64,000 nt of DNA from Pseudonocardia oceani (lineage in GTDB: Bacteria; Actinomycetota; Actinomycetes; Mycobacteriales; Pseudonocardiaceae). A program made the position numbers and the translations under genes. The stretch is from the NCBI RefSeq assembly GCF_019263585.2, contig NZ_JADQDF010000001.1, positions 3,906,001-3,970,000 of the forward strand. The letters are read 5' to 3'. The notes under the pieces were generated by a model. The model ran no database searches. It saw nothing but the letters and a program-made list of their open reading frames with translations, and was not told where the DNA came from. This document shows positions 41,180 through 49,595 of this stretch, in pieces; position 1 is the stretch's first letter; each line of letters starts with the position of its first letter.

Positions 41180-42493
41180 TCAGCCGGTCCGGATGCCGAT
41201 CGACAGCGGCTCCGCGGGCGCGCAGCAGCCGCCGGCGTCGACGGGCGCGTCGATCAGGCCGGCCCCTCCGCAGACCCCCGTCTCGGGCAGGACCAGCTCG
41301 ACGCGGTCGGCCGCCTCCCGGTCGCCGGCGATCGCGGCGACGACCGAGCGCGTCTGCTCGTAGCCGGTGAGGGCGAGGAACGTCGGCGCGCGGCCGTAGC
41401 TCTTCATCCCGACGAGGTAGAGCCCCGGCTCGGGCTGGGCCAGCTCCCGGGCGCCGTGCGGGTACACGGTGCCGCAGGAGTGGACGTTCGGGTCGATCAG
41501 CGGGGCGAGTGCGCGGGGTGCCTGCAGGACGGGGTCGAGGTCCAGGCGCACCTCGCCGAGCCAGCCCAGGTCCGGGCGGAAGCCGGTGAGGGCGACGACC
41601 TCGTCGACGGGGCCGAGGCGCCGGCCGTCGAACGCGTCGAGCACGAGGCCCCCGTCCTCGCGGGTCACCGCGCTGGTGCGGAAGCCGGTCACGACCGAGA
41701 CGTGCCCGGCCCGGACGGCCTCGGCCGCGCGCAGACCCAGCGCGCCGCGCGCGGGGAGCTGGTCGGCGTCGCCGCCGCCGAAGGCGTCGCCGATCGCGCC
41801 GCGGCGCAGGATCCACTGCACGTGGGTGCCCGGGTGCTGCCCGGCGAGCTCGGCGAACGCGACGAGCGCGGTCAGCGCGGAGTGCCCGCTGCCGGCGAGC
41901 GCGATCCGCCGTCCCGCGTACCGGGCGCGGAGGGCCGCGTCGGTCAGGTCCGGCACACGACGGGTGGTGCGGTCGGCCGCGTCGCGCTCCCCGAGGGCCG
42001 GGAGTCCGTCGCCGCCGAGCGGGCCCGGCGTCGACCAGGTCCCGGAGGCGTCGATCACGGCGCGCGCCGCGATCCGCTCCTCGCCCGCCGCGGTCTCGAC
42101 GCGGACGGTGAGCGGCTCGGTCTCCCGGGCCCCGTCGACGACCCGGTCCCAGCCGCGTCGCGCGACCCCGGTGACCCGCGCGCCGTACCGGACGCGGTCG
42201 CCGAGGGCGTCGGCCAGCGGCTGCAGGTACGACCGCGCCCACTCCGCGCCCGTCGGGTACGCCGCGCCGTCGGGGTGCTGCCACCCGGTGGACGCCAGCA
42301 GCGCCGCCGCGGTCGGCTCGACCAGCTCGGCCCACCGCGAGAACAGCCGCACGTGGTGCCACTCCCGCACAGCGGTGCCCGCCGACGGCCCGGCCTCCAG
42401 CACGACCACGGGCAGGTCCCGGTCGACCGCCTGAGCCGCGGCGGCCAACCCCGCTGGTCCGGCCCCGACGACGACCACGGGCAGCTCGCTCAT
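41180..42493 (-). CDS. Flavoprotein monooxygenase-like oxidoreductase of the arsenic island
   Basis: A 437-residue FAD/NAD(P)-binding protein. The N-terminal dinucleotide motif is VVVGAGPAGLAAAAQ and a second is LAGSGHSALTAL, the two-Rossmann layout of flavin monooxygenases and ArsO-like proteins. FGRAPTFL-like SYGRAPTFLALTGYEQ and the Cys-rich tail (GVCGGAGLI, DAGGCCAPA) are characteristic of the version found in arsenic clusters. The role is unproven; oxidation or reduction of an arsenical is possible. It shares a divergent control region, with two ATCGA-N6-TCGAT operators, with the ArsR-GNAT gene. Confidence 0.8.
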   Translation of the reverse strand: MSELPVVVVGAGPAGLAAAAQAVDRDLPVVVLEAGPSAGTAVREWHHVRLFSRWAELVEPTAAALLASTGWQHPDGAAYPTGAEWARSYLQPLADALGDRVRYGARVTGVARRGWDRVVDGARETEPLTVRVETAAGEERIAARAVIDASGTWSTPGPLGGDGLPALGERDAADRTTRRVPDLTDAALRARYAGRRIALAGSGHSALTALVAFAELAGQHPGTHVQWILRRGAIGDAFGGGDADQLPARGALGLRAAEAVRAGHVSVVTGFRTSAVTREDGGLVLDAFDGRRLGPVDEVVALTGFRPDLGWLGEVRLDLDPVLQAPRALAPLIDPNVHSCGTVYPHGARELAQPEPGLYLVGMKSYGRAPTFLALTGYEQTRSVVAAIAGDREAADRVELVLPETGVCGGAGLIDAPVDAGGCCAPAEPLSIGIRTG

Positions 42494-42505
42494 GCCGACT
42501 CCTCC

Positions 42506-42553
42506 ATCGATGAGATTCGATCGAACGACGCGACTGTATCGACGTCTGTCGAT
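42506..42553. promoter_or_regulatory. Two ArsR-type operators in the divergent promoter
   Basis: ATCGA-N6-TCGAT occurs twice: 42506-42521 and 42538-42553, starts 32 bp apart, about three helical turns. Each is of the 5-6-5 palindromic form used by SmtB/ArsR proteins. They sit between the flavoprotein start (42493) and the ArsR-GNAT gene (42589), so the fusion protein probably regulates both. Confidence 0.78.
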
Positions 42554-42588
42554 CGACACAACCATCGATGGCAGTAGATACTGCGACC

Positions 42589-43416
42589 ATGACGACCGAC
42601 GTCCAGCTGGCGCCGTCCGACGCCGAGACCTACGCCGAGTGGTTCGCCTGCCTGGCCGAGCCGATGCGCGTCCGGCTCCTGCACGCCGTCGCCGCGGCCG
42701 GGCGGGCGGTCACGGTGGGGGAGCTCACCGAGCGTCTCGGCATCAGCCAGTCGACCTGCTCGCACCACGTGCGCCGGCTCGCCGACGTCGGCTTCGTGCT
42801 GCTGCGCAAGGAGCGCACCGCCACGCTTGTCACCGTCAACCCCGCCTGCTGCACCGGCCTGCCCCACGCCGCCGACGCCGTCATGGGGTTGCTCGCGCCC
42901 CGCCCCTGCTGCCCGGAGGACCTCCCGGGCGACGTCGCCGTCCGGGCGCTCGAACCCCGCGACTGGGACGCGGTCCGCCGCGTATACGCCGAGGGCATCG
43001 CCACCGGGAACGCGACCTTCGAGACGGAGGTGCCCGGGCGGCGGGCGCTCGAGGAGGCCTGGCTGTCCGACCACCGCTGGGTCGCCGAGCTCGACGACCG
43101 GGTCGTGGGCTTCGCCGCCGCCCGATCCGTCTCCGGCCGGCCCGTCTACGCCGGCGTCGCCGAGACCTCGGTCTACGTCGGCGACGGCGTCCGGGGTCGC
43201 GGCGTCGGCAAGGCGCTCGTCCACCGGCAGGTCACCGCGGCCGACGACGCGGGGCTCTGGACGCTGCAGACCGGCATCTTCCCCGAGAACCGCGCCAGCC
43301 TGGCGCTGCACCACTCCGCCGGCTTCCGCACGCTGGGCCTGCGCGAGCGCATCGGCCGCCACCACGGGGTGTGGCGCGACACGGTGTTCCTCGAGCGGCG
43401 CCGCGCGGAGGACTAG
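42589..43416 (+). CDS. ArsR-acetyltransferase (ArsN-type GNAT) fusion protein
   Basis: About 275 residues (282 from the in-frame ATG at 42568). The N-terminal ~95 residues are a winged-helix ArsR domain (LTERLGISQSTCSHHVRRLADVGFVLLRKE) with thiol pairs NPACCTG and PRPCC likely to bind As. The C-terminal ~165 residues are a GNAT domain (VRALEPRDWDAVRRVYAEGI; acetyl-CoA loop VRGRGVGKAL; IFPENRASLALHHSAGFR), close to phosphinothricin N-acetyltransferases. ArsN1 enzymes of that type are known to acetylate arsinothricin, an arsenical antibiotic. The fusion could sense one arsenical and detoxify another. It is transcribed away from the flavoprotein. Confidence 0.85.
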   Translation: MTTDVQLAPSDAETYAEWFACLAEPMRVRLLHAVAAAGRAVTVGELTERLGISQSTCSHHVRRLADVGFVLLRKERTATLVTVNPACCTGLPHAADAVMGLLAPRPCCPEDLPGDVAVRALEPRDWDAVRRVYAEGIATGNATFETEVPGRRALEEAWLSDHRWVAELDDRVVGFAAARSVSGRPVYAGVAETSVYVGDGVRGRGVGKALVHRQVTAADDAGLWTLQTGIFPENRASLALHHSAGFRTLGLRERIGRHHGVWRDTVFLERRRAED

Positions 43417-43841
43417 CGCCGGTCGTCGCCGTCCCCGTCCTCGAACGTCGGCAGCGCGAGTGCGGTGTCCATCCGGCGCAGCTCGTCGCGGTGCAGAGCG
43501 CTGAGCCGCCCCAGGAGTCGCTCGCCGTCGCCGCTGAGCTGTACCCGCACCGCTCGGGCGTCCTCCGGGTGCGGTGCGCGCTCCACGAGCCCCTGGGCCT
43601 GCGCCCGGTCGACGAGCTCCACGACGCTGTGGTGCCGCAGCTGGAGACGCTCGGCCAGCTCGCGCACCGTCGCCCAGTCGCGTCCGGGGAAGCCCTTGAG
43701 CGCGAGCATCAGCTGGTACTGCTGCGGGGCCACGCCGTGGCTGCGCACCGTCTCCTCGCTGAAGCGCAGGTAGCGGCGGATGCCGAAGCGGAACCGGGCG
43801 AGCGCCTCGAAGTCGCGCTTCGTCAGCTCCCCGTCGGCCAC
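43413..43841 (-). CDS. MarR-family transcriptional regulator
   Basis: A 142-residue winged-helix protein. The recognition region is TVRELAERLQLRHHSVVELVDRAQAQGLVERAPHP, the wing region DARAVRVQLSGDGERLL. Its ligand is not evident. The GTG 43841 is followed upstream by a 32-bp near-perfect palindrome (43851-43882), the likely autoregulatory operator. The stop overlaps the stop of the ArsR-GNAT gene by 4 bp. The divergent DUF3040-Usp pair may be a target. Confidence 0.9.
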   Translation of the reverse strand: MADGELTKRDFEALARFRFGIRRYLRFSEETVRSHGVAPQQYQLMLALKGFPGRDWATVRELAERLQLRHHSVVELVDRAQAQGLVERAPHPEDARAVRVQLSGDGERLLGRLSALHRDELRRMDTALALPTFEDGDGDDRR

Positions 43842-43850
43842 CGGACGACT

Positions 43851-43882
43851 CTATCGTGATGCGACATATCGCGTTACGATAG
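43851..43882. promoter_or_regulatory. MarR operator candidate, 32-bp palindrome
   Basis: The outer arms CTATCGT/ACGATAG and inner GCGA/TCGC give 13 of 16 paired positions over 32 bp. Its A/T-rich core stands out. It lies 10 bp upstream of the marR GTG and 53 bp before the divergent DUF3040 gene. Confidence 0.75.
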
Positions 43883-43934
43883 GAATTCACCGCCCGGCGG
43901 TACCGGGCGGACGGACCGCCCCAGGAGGTGCGCC

Positions 43935-44213
43935 GTGCTCAGTGACCGCGAGAGGCAGAGGCTGCGTGACGTCGAACGCCGCATCCTCGCCGACGACCCG
44001 GACTTCGCCCGGTCCTTCGAGACGTCCGCGGAGGAGCTGGGACGCAGTCCCCTCGACGGGCTGGGCCTGCAGATCTTCCTGGTCTGCGGAGCGCTGGTGA
44101 GCGGGTTGCTGCTGGTGACCGGATCGGTCTCCGGCGCGCTGGGCTTCGCCGCCGCGACCGTCGCCATCTGGTGGGCGTGGCGGTACTCCGTCGCCTGCCC
44201 CCGCCGGTCGTGA
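43935..44213 (+). CDS. DUF3040-type small membrane protein
   Basis: A 92-residue protein. A charged N-terminus (LSDRERQRLRDVERRILADDPDFARSF) precedes two membrane helices (LGLQIFLVCGALVSGLLLVTG; ALGFAAATVAIWWAWRY). This layout is typical of DUF3040 proteins of actinomycetes; function unknown. AGGAGG stands 6 bp before the GTG. It overlaps the Usp gene by 4 bp. Confidence 0.8.
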   Translation: MLSDRERQRLRDVERRILADDPDFARSFETSAEELGRSPLDGLGLQIFLVCGALVSGLLLVTGSVSGALGFAAATVAIWWAWRYSVACPRRS

Positions 44214-45163
44214 ACGCGGACCGGGCGCCCGTCGTCGTGGGGGTCGGCGGTGCGGGCACCTCCGACGCCGCCGTCGAGTGGGCGAGCGCCGAGGCGGCGG
44301 CGCGCGGGTGCCCGCTGCTCCTCGTGCACGCCTTCCACCCGCCGCTGTGCGCCGACCCGTGCGGCGTCCTCCCGCCGGTCGACGCCCTCGTGGCCGCCCG
44401 CGAGGAGGCCGAGGAGGTGCTGGCCCACGCCGTGGCCCGGGCCCGCGCCGTGGCGTCGGACGGGCAGGTGTCGACGGCGCTGCTGCTCGGGGCGCCGGCG
44501 CGGGCCCTGCTCGACGCCGCCCGCGGAGCGTCCCTGCTCGTGCTGGGCCGCCCGGCGGCGAACGGCCTGCGGGGCCTGCTCGGCCGGTCCGTCGCGGTGC
44601 GGGTGCCGGTGCAGGCGCCGTGCCCGGTGGTGGTCATCGGCGCACCGCGCACCGACGACGGGCCGTGCCCGCCCCGCGTCGTCGTGGGCGTCGGGGCCGC
44701 GGAGTCGTCCGCGGCGGTCGGGTTCGGCTTCCGGGCCGCCCGTCAGCGCGGGGTCCCGCTGGTCGTCGTGCACGCCTGGACGCCGGACCCGCCCGCCGAC
44801 CTCGAGGGCGTCGCCGCCCCGCCCTCGACCGCCGAGGCGCGGGCGCGCCGCACCCTCGCGTGCGCGATCGGGTGCTGGGAGCCCGCCTTCCCCGACGTCG
44901 CGGTGCACGGCGCGCTGGTCCACGGCCGCCCCGAGCACGCGCTGGTGGCCCGGTCGCGCGGAGCCGCGCTGCTCGTCGTCGGGACCAGCGGGCGGGAACG
45001 CCTGCTGGGGTCGGCGCTCGGTCCGGTCGGCCGGGCCACCCTGCACCGGGGCGGCTGCCCGGTGGCGATCGTCCGCCACGACCACCCGCGGACCCCCTGG
45101 TCGCCCGCCGCGCCGGGACGGGAGCACGGCGGCTCCGGGCGCCGGCGCACGTGGCCGGCGTGA
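44210..45163 (+). CDS. Tandem universal stress protein
   Basis: A 317-residue protein with two Usp domains. The second has a complete ATP-binding motif, VVGTSGRERLLGSALGPVG; the first reads VLGRPAANGLRGLLGRSVA, a weaker match. Each begins with the PVVVGVGGAGTSDAAVEWA or RVVVGVGAAESSAAVGF type strand-loop. Cytoplasmic, presumably ATP-binding stress factor. The GTG overlaps the DUF3040 stop. A convergent P450 gene ends 7 bp away. Confidence 0.85.
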   Translation: MNADRAPVVVGVGGAGTSDAAVEWASAEAAARGCPLLLVHAFHPPLCADPCGVLPPVDALVAAREEAEEVLAHAVARARAVASDGQVSTALLLGAPARALLDAARGASLLVLGRPAANGLRGLLGRSVAVRVPVQAPCPVVVIGAPRTDDGPCPPRVVVGVGAAESSAAVGFGFRAARQRGVPLVVVHAWTPDPPADLEGVAAPPSTAEARARRTLACAIGCWEPAFPDVAVHGALVHGRPEHALVARSRGAALLVVGTSGRERLLGSALGPVGRATLHRGGCPVAIVRHDHPRTPWSPAAPGREHGGSGRRRTWPA

Positions 45164-45170
45164 CCGCGGC

Positions 45171-46367
45171 TCACGCGTCCCAGGTGACCGGGAGGCGCGT
45201 GACCCCGTAGATGTCGGCGGTCTCCGGGCGGAGCGCCACCTCGCCGGCCGGGACGGCCAGGCGCAGGGTGGGGAAGCGGTCGAGCAGCGCGGGCAGGGCG
45301 ACCCGCAGCTCGACCCGGGCCAGCTGCTGGCCCAGGCACTGGTGGATCCCGTGCCCGAAGGCCAGGTGCCCGCCGTGGGGCCGCCGCACGTCGAGCACGT
45401 GGGGGTCGTCGAAGCGCTGCGGATCCCGGTTCGCGGTGTGGTAGGAGAGGATCACCGAGCTCCCGGCCGCGATCGTGCGACCGCCCAGCTCGACGTCCTC
45501 CAGCGCGGTGCGCAGGAACGTCTTCGCGACGCTGAGGTAGCGCAGCAGCTCCTCCACGGCCCCGTCGACGAGTCCGGGGTCGGCGCGCAGCGCGGCGAGC
45601 TGCTCGGGGTGCTGCAGCAGCGCGAACGTCCCCAGGCCGAGCATGTTCGCCGTGGTGTCGAGCCCGGCGGCCAGCAGGATCAGGGCGACGCCGCGCAGCT
45701 CCTCGTCGGTGAGGTCGGTGCCCGTCAGCTCGCTCAGCACGTCGTCGGTGGGGTGCGCGCGCTTGGCCCGCACCAGCTCGGCGAGGTAGTCCTGCGTGGC
45801 GGTGTAGGCCGCGAGCAGGGCCTCGTCGTCGGTCTCCCCGTTCATGAACGCGTCGACGTGCTCCTGGAACGAGCCGCGGTCGGCGTACGGCACCCCCAGC
45901 AGCTCGCAGATGACGACCGCCGGGACGGGCCGGGCGAACGCGCTCACCAGGTCGGCCGGGGGACCGGCCGCCTCCATGGCGTCGAGGTGCTCCGCGGTGA
46001 TCTGCTCGACGCGCTCGGCGAGCAGCCGCATCCGCCGCACGGTGAACCGGCCGACCAGCGGCCTGCGGTAGCGACCGTGCTGCGGCTCGTCCATGAGCAG
46101 GAACTCGCCCGGCGGCGCCGGCGGGACCTCGATGTCGCCGAAGTCGATCGTCGGGTGGCGCATGAGCTCGCGGCGCGAGCTGAACCGCGGGTCGGCGAGG
46201 ACGGCCCGGACCAGGTCGTAGCCGGTGACCAGCCAGCCGGGGCTGCCGCCGGGGAAGGTGTACGGGCTGATCGGGCCGTGCTCCCGGGTCCGGAGCAGCT
46301 CCTCGGGCGGGTCGAAGGGGCGGTCGGGCCGGCGGGTGGTCGGCAGGGTCGTGACGGTGTGGTCCAC
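45171..46367 (-). CDS. Cytochrome P450
   Basis: A 398-residue bacterial P450. The haem-binding motif FGHGIHQCLGQ has Cys344 as axial ligand, the I-helix oxygen-activation motif is ILLAAGLDTTAN, and the ExxR is in EELLRYL. No membrane anchor. Substrate unknown; it needs ferredoxin and reductase encoded elsewhere. It is the last gene of a reverse-strand operon after the ABC exporter. Confidence 0.95.
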   Translation of the reverse strand: MDHTVTTLPTTRRPDRPFDPPEELLRTREHGPISPYTFPGGSPGWLVTGYDLVRAVLADPRFSSRRELMRHPTIDFGDIEVPPAPPGEFLLMDEPQHGRYRRPLVGRFTVRRMRLLAERVEQITAEHLDAMEAAGPPADLVSAFARPVPAVVICELLGVPYADRGSFQEHVDAFMNGETDDEALLAAYTATQDYLAELVRAKRAHPTDDVLSELTGTDLTDEELRGVALILLAAGLDTTANMLGLGTFALLQHPEQLAALRADPGLVDGAVEELLRYLSVAKTFLRTALEDVELGGRTIAAGSSVILSYHTANRDPQRFDDPHVLDVRRPHGGHLAFGHGIHQCLGQQLARVELRVALPALLDRFPTLRLAVPAGEVALRPETADIYGVTRLPVTWDA

Positions 46368-46397
46368 GGTCGTTCCTCCCTCAGCGGGTGGAGTCCC

Positions 46398-47180
46398 TCA
46401 GCGGGTGGAGTCGCGGGCGAAGAGCCGGGTCGACCAGAGGAAGCCGCCGAGGGTGATCAGCAGGCACCAGCCGACGGCGGCGGCCGCGGTGGCGCCCGAC
46501 GGCGTGCCCGCCAGGAGGCCGCGGACGGTCTCGATGAGCGGCGTGAACGGCTGGTGCTCGGCGAACCAGCGCAGCCCGGCGGGCATCGAGTCGGTCGGGA
46601 CGAACCCGCTGCCCAGGAACGGCAGCAGGACCAGCGGCAGGCCGACGTTGCTCGCCGACTCCACCGTCCTGCTGGCCAGCCCGAGCGCGACCGCGAGCCA
46701 GATGAAGGCCAGCGACATGAGCACCAGGAGCCCGACGAGGGCGAGCCAGTGCCCGGGCCCCGCGGACGGCCGGAACCCGATGAGCACGGCCACCCCGAGC
46801 ACCGCGGCGAGGCTGAGCAGCGTCTGCACCAGGCTGCCGACGACGTGCCCGGTCAGGATGGAGCCGCGGGCGATCGCCATCGTGCGCAACCGGTCGACGA
46901 TGCCGCCGGTCATGTCCATGGCGACCGAGATCGAGGTGCCCTGGACCGCCGCGGTGATCGCCATGAGCAGGATCGCGGGCGTCACGTACTCGACGTACTC
47001 CGCGCGCCCGCCGCCGAGCCCGGCGCCGAGCGTGCCGCCCAGGACGTAGACGAACAGCACCAGGAAGACCACCGGCATCACGAGCAGCTGGAACGTCAGC
47101 GACGGGTAGCGGACCATCCGCCGGAGGTCGCGGCGCACCATCGTCGCGCAGTCGGTGAGGGCGAGGGACGCGGTGCTCAT
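46398..47180 (-). CDS. ABC-2 type exporter permease (DrrB-like)
   Basis: A 260-residue integral membrane protein with about six segments. The VRRDLRRMVRYPSLTFQLLVMPVVFLVLF opening, DRLRTMAIARGSILTG and EHQPFTPLIETVRGLL are features of DrrB-type daunorubicin-resistance permeases. It starts inside the stop of the ATPase gene (ATGA). It would export a hydrophobic compound with the ATPase; the neighbouring P450 suggests a modified small molecule. Confidence 0.9.
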   Translation of the reverse strand: MSTASLALTDCATMVRRDLRRMVRYPSLTFQLLVMPVVFLVLFVYVLGGTLGAGLGGGRAEYVEYVTPAILLMAITAAVQGTSISVAMDMTGGIVDRLRTMAIARGSILTGHVVGSLVQTLLSLAAVLGVAVLIGFRPSAGPGHWLALVGLLVLMSLAFIWLAVALGLASRTVESASNVGLPLVLLPFLGSGFVPTDSMPAGLRWFAEHQPFTPLIETVRGLLAGTPSGATAAAAVGWCLLITLGGFLWSTRLFARDSTR

Positions 47181-48103
47181 CGGCCGGCCTTCCGGTCGGT
47201 GAGGGCGAGGAACACGTCGTCGAGGTCCGGGGTGTGGGTGCTCAGCGCGTCGACGTCGTAGCCGTCGAGCCGGTCGAGCAGGGCCCTCAGCGACCGGACG
47301 TCGCCGTCGTGGGGGATGCGCAGGGCGAGTGCGTCGCCCTCGCGGGTGGAGGGGCCGACGACGCGCGCGGCGGCGTCGAGGTGGTGGGCGTCGGTGAAGC
47401 GCAGCAGGACGTGGCCGCCCGGGATGCGCCGCTTGAGCTCGTCGGAGGTGCCCTCGGCGACGATCCGGCCGCCGTCGAGCACCGCGATCCGGTCGGCGAG
47501 CTCGTCGGCCTCCTCCAGGTACTGCGTGGTGAGCAGGATCGTGACGCCGTCGGCCACCAGCTCGCGCACGACGTCCCACACCGCGCGGCGGCTGCGCGGG
47601 TCGAGCCCGGTCGTCGGCTCGTCGAGGAAGATCACCTGCGGTGTGCCGACGAGGGTCATCGCGAGGTCGAGCCGGCGCCGCATGCCGCCCGAGTACGTCG
47701 AGGCGGGCCGGTCGGCGGCGTCGACGAGGTCGAGCCGCTCGAGCAGCTCGGCGACCCGGACCCGCCCCGCCGCGCGGCCGAGGTGGTGCAGGTCGGCCAT
47801 GAGGACGAGGTTCTCCCGGCCGGTGAGCAGGTCGTCGACCGCCGAGAACTGGCCGGTGACGCCGATCGCGGCGCGGACCGCCCCGGGCTCGGTGTCGAGG
47901 TCGTGGCCCGCGATCCGGGCGGTGCCGGCGTCGGCGCGGATCAGCGTGGACAGGATCCGGACCACGGTGGTCTTGCCGGCGCCGTTGGCGCCCAGGAGCG
48001 CGAGGACGCTGCCCCGCGGCACGTCGAGGTCGATCCCGTCGAGCACGACGTGGTCGCCGAACGAGCGGCGCAGCCCGCTCGCGGTGATGGCCGGTGCGGT
48101 CAT
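47177..48103 (-). CDS. ABC exporter ATPase (DrrA-like)
   Basis: A 308-residue ABC ATPase. Walker A GANGAGKTT (about 38-46), signature YSGGMRRRL, Walker B VIFLDEPTTGLDPR and H-loop TTQYLEEAD are present. A C-terminal extension (LRFTDAHHLDAAARVV; LSTHTPDLDDVFLALT) typical of DrrA-type exporters follows. Between the DUF4097 gene and the permease. Confidence 0.93.
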   Translation of the reverse strand: MTAPAITASGLRRSFGDHVVLDGIDLDVPRGSVLALLGANGAGKTTVVRILSTLIRADAGTARIAGHDLDTEPGAVRAAIGVTGQFSAVDDLLTGRENLVLMADLHHLGRAAGRVRVAELLERLDLVDAADRPASTYSGGMRRRLDLAMTLVGTPQVIFLDEPTTGLDPRSRRAVWDVVRELVADGVTILLTTQYLEEADELADRIAVLDGGRIVAEGTSDELKRRIPGGHVLLRFTDAHHLDAAARVVGPSTREGDALALRIPHDGDVRSLRALLDRLDGYDVDALSTHTPDLDDVFLALTDRKAGR

Positions 48104-48120
48104 GACTGCTCTCCTCCGGG

Positions 48121-48969
48121 TCAGGAACGGTGGACGGTGATGTCGCCGAAGGAGGTCCGCGCGCGGACCTCGACGGTGCGCGCGGACGGGTCCGGGGCGC
48201 GGCCGGTGTCGTCGAGCTCGTTGCGCACGCGCCCGTGGCCGGTGGTGAGGTCGAGCCAGGCGGTGGTGCCCTCGGCGACCCCGATCTCGAGGTCGCCGGT
48301 GGCGGTCTGCAGGGTGACGGCGCCGCCCGCGGCCCCGCCGACGCGGATGCCGCCGTTGGAGGTCCGGGCCTCCACCCGCGCGCCGGCGCGGTCGACCGCG
48401 ATGGCGCCGTTGGCCGAGCGCACCCTCAGCTCGCCGGTGACGCTGCCGATCTCGGTGTCGCCGTTGGAGTTCTCGACGACCGCGGCGCCGGTGACGGAGC
48501 CGATCCGGACGCTCCCGGTGCCGGTGGAGACCTCGGCGTCGCCGTCGACGGCGTCGACGGAGACGTGGCCACCGGAGGTGCGCAGGTGCAGCGGGCCGGT
48601 CCGGTCGAGGCGGAAGTGCCCGACCGACGTCGTCAGCCGGCACTGCGCGAGCACGCCGGTGCTGCGGACGTCGGCGGCCGAGAGGGTGGCGTGCACCTGC
48701 GAGCCGGTGGGGAGCTCGACGAGCACGTCGACCGAGCGGGACTTCCTCGAGAAGTCCAGGGCGCGGGACCGCGGGCCGCGGACGGTGAGCACGCCGTCGG
48801 CGTAGTCGACGCGGGTCTGGCGCGCGGCCGTCACGTCGGAGTCGTCGGACGCATCGGTCGGGCGCACTTCGACGAGGGTGTCGGCGCGGTCGGTCGCGAC
48901 GATCTGGACGTCCCCGGCGGAGAGCTCGATGGTCGCGGAGATCGGTTCGGGCGTGGCGTACACAGGCAT
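48121..48969 (-). CDS. DUF4097-type beta-solenoid-like protein
   Basis: A 282-residue protein without signal peptide or membrane segments. It is built from repeated short strands of the pattern xVxxxNGxIxV / GxVxxxTxxGDI (VENSNGDTEIGSVTGELRVRSANGAIAVDRAG), characteristic of DUF4097/DUF4098 putative adhesin-like beta-helices. Function unknown. Position in the operon with RHH regulator and ABC exporter is a recurring actinobacterial arrangement. Confidence 0.8.
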   Translation of the reverse strand: MPVYATPEPISATIELSAGDVQIVATDRADTLVEVRPTDASDDSDVTAARQTRVDYADGVLTVRGPRSRALDFSRKSRSVDVLVELPTGSQVHATLSAADVRSTGVLAQCRLTTSVGHFRLDRTGPLHLRTSGGHVSVDAVDGDAEVSTGTGSVRIGSVTGAAVVENSNGDTEIGSVTGELRVRSANGAIAVDRAGARVEARTSNGGIRVGGAAGGAVTLQTATGDLEIGVAEGTTAWLDLTTGHGRVRNELDDTGRAPDPSARTVEVRARTSFGDITVHRS

Positions 48970-49024
48970 GGCTGTCCCCTCGGAACGGGTCGGACGGACG
49001 TTTCTGCTGGTCGCGGGCTCGGCG

Positions 49025-49528
49025 CTAGCGCGCCCAGCCGGTGTAGCGCTGGGCGCCGCGGGCCCCGCGGCCCTCGGTGGCCGGGTCGCGCTGCGGGGCC
49101 CGCAGCGCGGTCGAGCCGGCCCGGACGAGCCAGGCGTTGAGCGAGCGGCCCTCCCGCCCGGCGGCCTCCTCGAACGCGGCCTTGAGCTGCTCGGGGAGGC
49201 GGAGGTTGACGCGCACGGCCGGGCCGTCGTCGAGGTCGTCGGCCGGGCCCCCGTCGGCGGGGGCCTGCGGGAGCGGCTGCTCCACGGGCGGCGGCGCCAC
49301 GACGAACCGCGGGTCGCGCCCGCGCAGCTGCACCTGGACCGAGCCGGGGGCCAGCTCGCGGGTGATCTCGTCCGCCGCCGCCGACAGCGCCTCCAGCAGC
49401 GCGAGCCGGATCGCCGACTCCATCGACGCGGTCAGCCGGTCGATCACCGCACCGGCGTCCTCGCCGCCGGCCTCGACGGCGGTCAGCAGCTCGCGGCCGA
49501 GGGAGGCCACGTAGGGGGTCAGGTCCAT
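49025..49528 (-). CDS. HicB/Arc-type ribbon-helix-helix regulator
   Basis: A 167-residue protein. The N-terminal ~85 residues are helical (LTPYVASLGRELLTAVEAGG; ITRELAPGSVQVQLRGRDP). The C-terminal RHH domain reads VRVNLRLPEQLKAAFEEAAGREGRSLNAWLVRAG, the HicB/Arc form. No toxin gene is adjacent; instead it heads the DUF4097-ABC-P450 operon. Repeated TGGCACC sequences around the start codon would be its operator, implying autorepression of the whole operon. Confidence 0.83.
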   Translation of the reverse strand: MDLTPYVASLGRELLTAVEAGGEDAGAVIDRLTASMESAIRLALLEALSAAADEITRELAPGSVQVQLRGRDPRFVVAPPPVEQPLPQAPADGGPADDLDDGPAVRVNLRLPEQLKAAFEEAAGREGRSLNAWLVRAGSTALRAPQRDPATEGRGARGAQRYTGWAR

Positions 49529-49577
49529 GGCACCAGTGTGGCACCTAGTGGTGCCACTAGCAAGGATCATGGCACCA
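49528..49577. promoter_or_regulatory. RHH operator candidate: four TGGCACC boxes
   Basis: GTGGCACC-TAGT-GGTGCCAC is a perfect palindrome (49538-49557). Flanking copies TGGCACCA lie at 49528-49535 (overlapping the start codon) and 49570-49577. Four half-sites within 50 bp is typical of cooperatively bound RHH operators. Confidence 0.78.
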
Positions 49578-49595
49578 CGATGGCTCAGAAGTGGC

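Noticed and set aside
49025..49528. HicAB toxin-antitoxin pair
   Set aside because: No HicA-like toxin gene adjoins the HicB-like protein; it heads an exporter operon instead.
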